Origin: Nitrososphaerales archaeon TH5894
GTDB lineage: Archaea; Thermoproteota; Nitrososphaeria; Nitrososphaerales; Nitrososphaeraceae
Assembly: GCA_014523485.1 (NCBI GenBank)
Contig: JAATVK010000010.1
Coordinates: 1 to 11,371, forward strand
Length of the DNA stretch: 11,371 nucleotides
Direction: 5' to 3'
The notes under the pieces are model-generated. The model was given only the letters and a program-made list of their open reading frames with translations. It was not told where the DNA came from and made no database searches. Each line of letters begins with the position of its first letter. Position 1 is the first letter of the stretch. Below are positions 6,500-11,371 of the stretch, piece after piece. A program made the position numbers and the translations under genes.

Positions 6500-7324
6500 T
6501 TAAAAAACTCCTTTTTGATAAGATCCTAATAATTTAAAAAATTTTGTTTGAGTCTTAATTCTATTTAATGTCAACTTTACTTTTTCATCGTTATAATGTC
6601 CATCAAAATCTACATAAAAATAGTATTCCCATGGTGTTTCTTTCGTAGGACGAGATTCAATTCTAGTCAGATTTATTCTTTTTCGAGAAAATTCCTTTAA
6701 TACGTGATATAAAGAACCTGGTTTATGTTCTAAGGCAAAAATAATTGAGGTTCGATCTTTTCCTGAGGGTTTATTTATCGAGTCTTTCGATATAACTAAG
6801 AACCTTGTAAAGTTATTCTTTTTATCTTCTATTCCTTCTTCTAAGATCTCCATTTCATATATTTCCGCTGCTCTCCTACTTGCAATAGCTGCAGATTTCA
6901 TCATTTTGTTTTCCTTGATGAATTTTACAGCTCCAGCAGTGTCAAATGCTGGGATTGGCTCTAAGTTTTTACTTTGAATATAATTTCTACATTGACCTAG
7001 TGCTTGAGGATGAGAGTATACATTGATTATTTTTTTATAATCTTTATTTACAATCAAACAATGATTAATTCTTTGAAAGATTTCTCCTGAAACATGTATT
7101 TTGTCCTGTAATAATAAATCATATGTTTCACTTACACTGCCTTCTATCGAATTCTCAATAGGTACCACTGCAATTTCATTTTGGTTGTTTTTAACATTTT
7201 CAAAAACATCATAAAAAGTTTTTAAAGGAATAGCGGTAGAAATAGGAAAGTTTAGCATTATTGCCATTTCACTATAAGCCCCTCTTTCTCCTTGAAAGGC
7301 AATCCGTATTCTTTTACTAGTCAA
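6500..7324 (-). CDS. pheA: Prephenate dehydratase
   Basis: Complete 274-residue monofunctional enzyme that converts prephenate to phenylpyruvate in cytoplasmic phenylalanine biosynthesis. The N-terminal dehydratase domain (about 7–183) shows the family opening IAFQGERGAYSE, the VPIENSIEGSV segment, SHPQALGQC, and the catalytic-site motif NNFTRF (the conserved T-R-F). The C-terminal ACT domain (about 195–272) contains HKPGSLYHVL and the ESRP motif that forms the phenylalanine-binding site, so feedback inhibition by Phe is likely. There is no fused chorismate mutase, as in other archaea. The start is TTG (complement of 7322–7324): the conserved barrel-start sequence follows at once, and no ATG lies in frame before the upstream stop at 7367–7369. 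No Shine-Dalgarno sequence is visible; a weak AT box near 7348–7359 could drive a leaderless transcript. It lies 102 bp downstream of the PIN-ATPase gene on the same strand. Confidence 0.95.
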   Translation of the reverse strand: MTSKRIRIAFQGERGAYSEMAIMLNFPISTAIPLKTFYDVFENVKNNQNEIAVVPIENSIEGSVSETYDLLLQDKIHVSGEIFQRINHCLIVNKDYKKIINVYSHPQALGQCRNYIQSKNLEPIPAFDTAGAVKFIKENKMMKSAAIASRRAAEIYEMEILEEGIEDKKNNFTRFLVISKDSINKPSGKDRTSIIFALEHKPGSLYHVLKEFSRKRINLTRIESRPTKETPWEYYFYVDFDGHYNDEKVKLTLNRIKTQTKFFKLLGSYQKGVF

Positions 7325-7426
7325 ATAATTGGTAATCGTAGAACAATCTTTTATGTTTATTCTAAACTATAGACTTGTAATAAGAGTTCGTACTCATTAT
7401 AATTTTCATTGTATTAGATTTCTTTG

Positions 7427-9274
7427 TCATTTATCCATTTGTTTGAAAAGTTTAATATCAGATGATTTTGATATTGCATTTAGTAGCTTTTTTCCATATT
7501 CTGATCTTTTGTCAACTTTGATTCTTGATTTTCTACCAATTTTTGAACTTAAAAGGAATTCGTTATTAATATAAATTCCAACGTTGGATCCGACTTCTTT
7601 TTTATCTGCACTAATTATGATTGATGAACCAGATTCATTAATTTGGAAATCAATCTCTTTCTCTTTGTCAAGAACTGGTATTTTAGCTTCTATATCAATT
7701 CTTAAACCTAATAGATTTTCTAGTTCAGAGACAGTTGAGCCACTTCTTCCTATGATTTTTGGAATTATTTCTTTTCCTACTTTTACCCTTACTTTGTTGT
7801 CGGATATAATTTCTATATCAGCACTAGGATCAAATCTCCTTACTACATCTTTTATCTTAGCTTCTGCAAGTCTTGTGATATTACTAGTAGTATTTGTCTT
7901 TTTCTTCTCTACTATTTCCTTTACAGGTACTACTATATTTTCTTCACCATAAGTATAGATTTCATATTCTAATTCTCCATTTTCAAAATCAAAAATTTCC
8001 ACTAATGGTCTAGCTAGATCTTCTTCAACCATTCCAGAAGGAACTTTAACTGTCAATTTTAATTCATAAACTTTATTTATATTACCATCTTTAAGAAAAA
8101 TAATTGTATCTATAATATGAGGAATCATTCCAAGTTCTATCTTTCCAATAAACCTTTGAACAGCGTCTATTGGACTATTAGCATGAATTACTCCAATCAT
8201 TCCAACTCCTGATAGTCTCAAATCTGCATATACATTGAAGTCTTTTAATCGTCTTATTTCATCAAAAATAGTATAATCTGGTCTGACCAGTAGCAGCAAA
8301 TCTACTGCATTTTCAAAACTTCCTTCCAATGGACTATATTGTGTCACTTCTTTGGGAACTTGTAAATCCCTTGGTGATTCAAATGTTTTTACAATTTTTT
8401 CTTTTTTTGTATAATATTCTGCTAGACTGCTTGCTATTGTACTTTTACCGGATCCTGGAGGACCAGCTATAACAATTCCTTCAGCTTTCTCTTCTAATCG
8501 CTTAAGAAGTTTTTCACTTAATTTGTAATCGTCTAAGGATAAGTGTACTATAGGCCTTACAATAGTAATTTCTGTAGAATCAGAAAATGGAGATTTAGTA
8601 ATTGTTATTCTGTATTTTTCATATTGAATAACGGTAGCTCCTTCTCGATTTATTTCATAAAATTTATTAGTATTCAGTGGATTATATTCATAAATTTCTT
8701 TAATTATTTCCTTAAGGTATTCGTTTGTTATGACCTTTTCATCTAATCTTTTCAATTCAAATTTTCCTGGGCTTCCAATTTTTGCGTATGGGTAAACTCC
8801 TTCTTTTAGATGGATACTCATAGTTTTGTGTGAAAAAAATTTTTCGAATTTGAAATGAGTAATTTTATTATTATATTTTATAAAAACCGATTCTATTCCT
8901 TGGGCTAGTGCTGCTAAATGTTGTACATAATCACCAGTAATTAGAATTGCATTTTCATTAAATGCTAGTTCATTAATTATTGAATCAATTCTTCCATGCT
9001 TTGCTAATAATATATCATCATAATCAGGTTTTTCACCAGAAAATTTTATTTTAATACCTTTTTTATTACAAACATCTCGTATTTCATAAATTTCTTGGAG
9101 ACCTACTAAACCTTGATCTCTACTAGTGGATGCCTGAGCTTGTAATTCATCTAAAACTGCCCTAGGAATAATTATTTCACTATTTTCAACTACCATTTTT
9201 CCAGTCTGTAACATTTTAGAGATTTCTTTATCAATTATAACACTAGTATCTAAAACATATTTTTTGATATCCAA
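7427..9274 (-). CDS. PIN domain–ATPase–KH domain protein (archaeal PilT-like ATPase)
   Basis: Complete 615-residue archaeal protein of the COG1855 type. Residues about 5–135 are a PIN nuclease domain with acidic residues at D9 (VLDTS), E43 (LDEL), a likely D97 and D115 (ITGD). Residues about 240–410 are a secretion-type P-loop ATPase with Walker A GPPGSGKST (271–279) and Walker B YTIFDE (334–339), followed by a GVIHANSP segment. Residues about 478–535 are a KH RNA-binding domain with the IIGRSGS loop (507–513). The combination suggests an RNA-targeting, ATP-driven nuclease or RNP-remodelling role in the cytoplasm; the family's biochemical function is poorly defined. The start is TTG (complement of 9272–9274): a stop codon lies only two codons upstream (9281–9283) and the PIN motif begins directly after. 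A TATA-like box lies about 35–46 bp upstream. It is divergent from the 173-residue gene. Confidence 0.93.
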   Translation of the reverse strand: MDIKKYVLDTSVIIDKEISKMLQTGKMVVENSEIIIPRAVLDELQAQASTSRDQGLVGLQEIYEIRDVCNKKGIKIKFSGEKPDYDDILLAKHGRIDSIINELAFNENAILITGDYVQHLAALAQGIESVFIKYNNKITHFKFEKFFSHKTMSIHLKEGVYPYAKIGSPGKFELKRLDEKVITNEYLKEIIKEIYEYNPLNTNKFYEINREGATVIQYEKYRITITKSPFSDSTEITIVRPIVHLSLDDYKLSEKLLKRLEEKAEGIVIAGPPGSGKSTIASSLAEYYTKKEKIVKTFESPRDLQVPKEVTQYSPLEGSFENAVDLLLLVRPDYTIFDEIRRLKDFNVYADLRLSGVGMIGVIHANSPIDAVQRFIGKIELGMIPHIIDTIIFLKDGNINKVYELKLTVKVPSGMVEEDLARPLVEIFDFENGELEYEIYTYGEENIVVPVKEIVEKKKTNTTSNITRLAEAKIKDVVRRFDPSADIEIISDNKVRVKVGKEIIPKIIGRSGSTVSELENLLGLRIDIEAKIPVLDKEKEIDFQINESGSSIIISADKKEVGSNVGIYINNEFLLSSKIGRKSRIKVDKRSEYGKKLLNAISKSSDIKLFKQMDK

Positions 9275-9308
9275 ATTACTTTAATAATTGTAAATCTTTA
9301 TTCGTACT

Positions 9309-9320
9309 TAAATATATTTT
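9309..9320 (-). promoter_or_regulatory. Candidate TATA box for the PIN-ATPase gene
   Basis: The minus strand reads AAATATATTTAA-like sequence, a strong archaeal TATA-box match, 35–46 bp upstream of the TTG start. This would give a short leader of roughly 10–15 bases, with no visible Shine-Dalgarno sequence. Confidence 0.5.
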
Positions 9321-9354
9321 AATTCTATAACTTTATATCTCTTGATCCCCAAAT

Positions 9355-9364
9355 GAGCTAGCTC
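9355..9364. promoter_or_regulatory. Palindrome GAGCTAGCTC between divergent genes
   Basis: A perfect 10-bp palindrome that is noticeably GC-richer than its surroundings, placed between the TATA-like boxes of the two divergent genes. It could be a dimeric regulator site, but there is only one copy and no other evidence. Confidence 0.3.
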
Positions 9365-9403
9365 GCTTTTAGAATGTTAATTAGCAAAATAATTGAACCA
9401 GCC

Positions 9404-9415
9404 TTAATTTAAAAG
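9404..9415 (+). promoter_or_regulatory. Candidate TATA box for the 173-residue hypothetical gene
   Basis: TTAATTTAAAAG lies 22–33 bp before the ATG at 9437, the spacing expected for a leaderless archaeal transcript. Confidence 0.45.
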
Positions 9416-9436
9416 AATCAAACCATTTACAATGAA

Positions 9437-9958
9437 ATGACGATATTATCTAAGGAAAATGCCAAAGCTCGATTGGATGAATTTAGAATATTGCTCAAGT
9501 ATATGCCTTTTCTACAAAAGAACGGCTTTTCTGATTGTGGTAGAGGTCAAATTATGGGTCAAATGTCGTTAATACAAGAATTTCTTTCAGAGTCGCAAAC
9601 TAATAATGAAATTTTAAATTTGCAGTATAAGGATCCTGTTCTAACAAATGCACCAAATCTTAATAATCCTTCTAATTCAATGTTAGATACTCCACAAAAT
9701 TATACATCTACCAATACTGAAACAAACAAACAAGGTACTGATGGCTCAAAAGATAATACTTTTGACCTCGATAGTATAATATTAGAGAACGATAATTCTT
9801 CTGAAGGCAATAGTAAATTACAAACCTCTCGTTGGTTACGACCATTTAAAAATGATGATCCCATAAAAAAGAAATTGTTTGATAATTTCGAAAAGAATGA
9901 AATTACACAGTCATGGAAAGAAAAAATAAGAAAAATGACCCAATCAGATATTATATAA
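9437..9958 (+). CDS. Hypothetical protein with conserved-looking ends and a disordered Asn/Ser/Thr-rich middle
   Basis: Complete 173-residue protein that I do not recognise. Residues about 1–55 are charged and helical (KENAKARLDEFRILLKYMPF, then a Gly-rich turn with the only Cys, C34) and look folded. Residues about 56–125 are rich in Asn, Thr, Ser and Pro and are probably disordered. The last 45 residues are basic and helical (SRWLRPFKNDDPIKKKLFDN, ending in KEKIRKMTQSDII). It has no signal peptide or membrane segment, so it is probably cytoplasmic. The ATG at 9437 is preferred: an ATG five bases upstream (9432) hits a stop after one codon, and a TATA-like box sits at the leaderless distance. 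It is transcribed divergently from the PIN-ATPase gene and ends in a shared terminator-like repeat. Any functional link to the PIN-ATPase is speculation. Confidence 0.7.
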   Translation: MTILSKENAKARLDEFRILLKYMPFLQKNGFSDCGRGQIMGQMSLIQEFLSESQTNNEILNLQYKDPVLTNAPNLNNPSNSMLDTPQNYTSTNTETNKQGTDGSKDNTFDLDSIILENDNSSEGNSKLQTSRWLRPFKNDDPIKKKLFDNFEKNEITQSWKEKIRKMTQSDII

Positions 9959-9960
9959 AC

Positions 9961-9981
9961 TATAAAAATTTTATTTTTATA
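9961..9981. terminator. Perfect inverted repeat between convergent genes, likely bidirectional terminator
   Basis: TATAAAAAT and its exact reverse complement ATTTTTATA are separated by three T residues. It starts two bases after the stop of the 173-residue gene and 25 bp from the stop of the aldo/keto reductase gene. Archaeal termination relies mainly on T-runs, which are present on both strands here. The stem is all A/T and so weak as a hairpin. Confidence 0.55.
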
Positions 9982-10005
9982 CTATCTCAATAATTGTAAT
10001 AATTG

Positions 10006-11151
10006 TTAATTTCCTTTAGTGAGTACCTCAATAGCTAATTTGAATTCTTCTTCACTTAGTGGTGGGATTTCGGAAATTTTATTATTATTACTTACATGAT
10101 CCATTTTTTTCTGACCTATCAAAGGGGCTATTATAGAAGGACTTGATCTTATTATTTGGAGTAGTTTCATAATCGGATCTGTTAATCCTTCCGAATAGTC
10201 AGGAATCTTAGTTTCTATTAATTTTCCCTGAAGTAATGGAACACTAGAAAATACTCCTATTTTTAATCTTTCTGCAGCTTCTAAAATTGTAAGGTTTTTT
10301 TCATTTCCTACATTTTGATTTTTTAAAAATAACGCTTCACTATATGCTAAATTGTATGGAAGCTGGATAAAACGAAATCCATGATCTGCGCCTCCTATAT
10401 TTTTAGCGATATTACACACTTCTTCAAGTGATAAATATTCTTTATTTTCTTCACCTACTCTAAAACATGTCCAAGTCGCCATTCCATAATATCTAATTTT
10501 ATTTTTAGAACGGAATTTTTCATAAATTTCAAAAACTTTAGAAAGCATGTCAAAAAATTTATCCTTACTAACATCCTGATTCCAACTTTCAAAAGCATTA
10601 TGGATATATACCAGATCTAGTGTATCAAGTTTTAAGTTAAACCGTGATCTTTCTATACATTTCTCTATATAGGCTGGATTAAGAACATTATATCCAGAAC
10701 TTATATCTTCTGCTTTTATGATTCCTGTAGATATATACATTCTTTGTATATATTCCCAAACATCAAGCATTGGATAGTCTCCGTCATTTGTTATATATCC
10801 ATTCTTTGTACTTACAAAAATCTCATCTCTAGAAATTATTCTGTCATTTACAAGTCTTGTTATTGATCTGCCAATGCTCTTTTCTGATTTCATTGCTCTA
10901 TAATTTATTGCACTATCAATTACATTAATTGCATGTGATTTTACTGATTCATATAATGCATTTTCAATATCTATATCATCTTCTTTAGAGAGATCACCTA
11001 AATATGTACCCATTCCAATACTTGATAATATTAGGTCATCAAATTCTTTAAAGTGTAAATATGATTTACCTTTTTTAATTGCATTGTCTCTAAATTTTTT
11101 AGTTCCTTCGTTGCTAGCAAATCCTTTTATATATATATCATTACTCGACAA
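10006..11151 (-). CDS. Aldo/keto reductase family oxidoreductase
   Basis: Complete 381-residue NAD(P)H-dependent oxidoreductase of the TIM-barrel aldo/keto reductase superfamily, cytoplasmic, reducing carbonyl compounds or oxidising the corresponding alcohols. The full catalytic tetrad is visible: D79 and Y84 in NVIDSAINYR, K116 in STKNGY, and H184 in YIHNAF. The barrel starts at about residue 40 (LILSSIGMGTYLG), and the cofactor-binding C-terminal half shows QLPYNLAY, FSSVPLLQGK and the SPSIIAPLIGQKK region. It is some 50 residues longer than a typical member, mainly from about 38 N-terminal residues and an insertion near 120–160 between the Lys and His motifs. The start is TTG (complement of 11149–11151), the only usual start before the in-frame stop at 11185–11187; the N-terminus remains less certain than the fold. 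Substrate cannot be predicted. It converges with the 173-residue gene. Confidence 0.92.
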   Translation of the reverse strand: MSSNDIYIKGFASNEGTKKFRDNAIKKGKSYLHFKEFDDLILSSIGMGTYLGDLSKEDDIDIENALYESVKSHAINVIDSAINYRAMKSEKSIGRSITRLVNDRIISRDEIFVSTKNGYITNDGDYPMLDVWEYIQRMYISTGIIKAEDISSGYNVLNPAYIEKCIERSRFNLKLDTLDLVYIHNAFESWNQDVSKDKFFDMLSKVFEIYEKFRSKNKIRYYGMATWTCFRVGEENKEYLSLEEVCNIAKNIGGADHGFRFIQLPYNLAYSEALFLKNQNVGNEKNLTILEAAERLKIGVFSSVPLLQGKLIETKIPDYSEGLTDPIMKLLQIIRSSPSIIAPLIGQKKMDHVSNNNKISEIPPLSEEEFKLAIEVLTKGN

Positions 11152-11226
11152 TACATTATAATATTGTTGACTATTATTATTTTTTTATTCTTTTACTTTT
11201 AATCATATCTATTACCAGACAAAGAT

Positions 11227-11234
11227 GTATATGT
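11227..11234 (+). promoter_or_regulatory. Candidate TATA box for the partial Ser/Asn/Gly-rich gene
   Basis: GTATATGT lies 25–32 bp before the GTG at 11259, the same spacing seen before other starts in this window. It helps to choose that GTG as the start. Confidence 0.35.
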
Positions 11235-11258
11235 AGTCAATTTACCTAAGGTATACAA

Positions 11259-11371
11259 GTGAACAGTAGTTTGCCTAGTAATAGTAATAGTAATAGTAGT
11301 GGCAGTAGTAGTAATAATAGCAATAGTAGTAGTACTGGCAACAATACTGGTGGTAGTAGTGGTGGCGGCAG
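11259..11371 (+). CDS. N-terminus of a Ser/Asn/Gly-rich protein (3' partial)
   Basis: An open frame starts after a TAA at 11247–11249. With the GTG at 11259 as start it reads MNSSLPSNSNSNSSGSSSNN, then becomes Ser/Asn and finally Gly-rich, and it runs off the window. The composition is that of a disordered low-complexity segment built on AGT/AAT triplets. There is no signal peptide before the low-complexity run, so it is either a cytoplasmic protein with a disordered N-terminus or the annotated start is wrong. The TTG at 11271 is an alternative start. The opposite strand is also open (Thr/Ile-rich), so direction is not certain. Confidence 0.4.
   Translation, partial: MNSSLPSNSNSNSSGSSSNNSNSSSTGNNTGGSSGGG
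11277..11335. repeat. AGT/AAT trinucleotide-rich low-complexity tract
   Basis: Imperfect triplet repeat dominated by AGT and AAT, with interspersed GGC and AGC. It is slippage-prone and in frame with the partial Ser/Asn-rich frame. Confidence 0.8.

Noticed and set aside
7584..7952. Plus-strand open frame of 122 codons
   Set aside because: It lies antisense inside the KH-domain region of the PIN-ATPase gene, which has clear motifs; the frame is a shadow.
11259..11371. Minus-strand Thr/Ile- or Leu-rich frame across the triplet tract
   Set aside because: Also open, but its composition is an artefact of the AGT repeat; the plus frame has a start and a TATA-like box. Kept as an alternative only.

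Overview
The window is AT-rich DNA that looks like it comes from an ammonia-oxidising archaeon (Nitrososphaerota), probably a Nitrososphaerales or Nitrosocosmicus-type genome. This rests on four things: an archaeal PIN–ATPase–KH protein, large secreted proteins with Pro/Thr linkers and repeated beta modules, archaeal TATA-like boxes about 22–34 bp before start codons with no Shine-Dalgarno sequence, and relics of a C2H2 zinc-finger gene of a type I associate with this group. Genus-level placement is inference from memory, not from a search.

Layout: (1) 1–2663 (+) is the 3' part of a gene for a multidomain surface protein: Pro/Thr linker, beta module, linker, second copy of the module, Pro/Thr linker, purple-acid-phosphatase-like metallophosphoesterase, Ser/Thr linker and a C-terminal lectin-like domain. 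(2) 2820–3590 (-) is a complete TatD-family metal-dependent hydrolase. (3) 3591–4073 is noncoding. (4) 4074–4529 (+) encodes a small protein with a membrane segment at each end. (5) 4530–6480 holds no intact gene of ordinary size but several readable fossils: a cadherin/Ig-like repeat broken by frameshifts, a C2H2 zinc-finger gene broken by one in-frame TAA, and two unrecognised broken reading frames. (6) 6500–7324 (-) is prephenate dehydratase (pheA). (7) 7427–9274 (-) is the PIN–ATPase–KH protein. (8) 9437–9958 (+) is a hypothetical gene divergent from it. (9) 10006–11151 (-) is an aldo/keto reductase, convergent with the hypothetical gene across a perfect inverted repeat. (10) 11259 onward (+) is the start of a Ser/Asn/Gly-rich protein that runs off the window.

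The intact genes are mostly separately transcribed housekeeping or cell-surface genes and show no sign of forming one pathway. pheA and the PIN-ATPase gene share a strand, 102 bp apart, and could be co-transcribed, but nothing functional links them. I see no CRISPR, tRNA, rRNA or intact mobile element, and no convincing new multi-gene system. The most distinctive parts are the decayed 2-kb block and the repeat-rich surface phosphatase.
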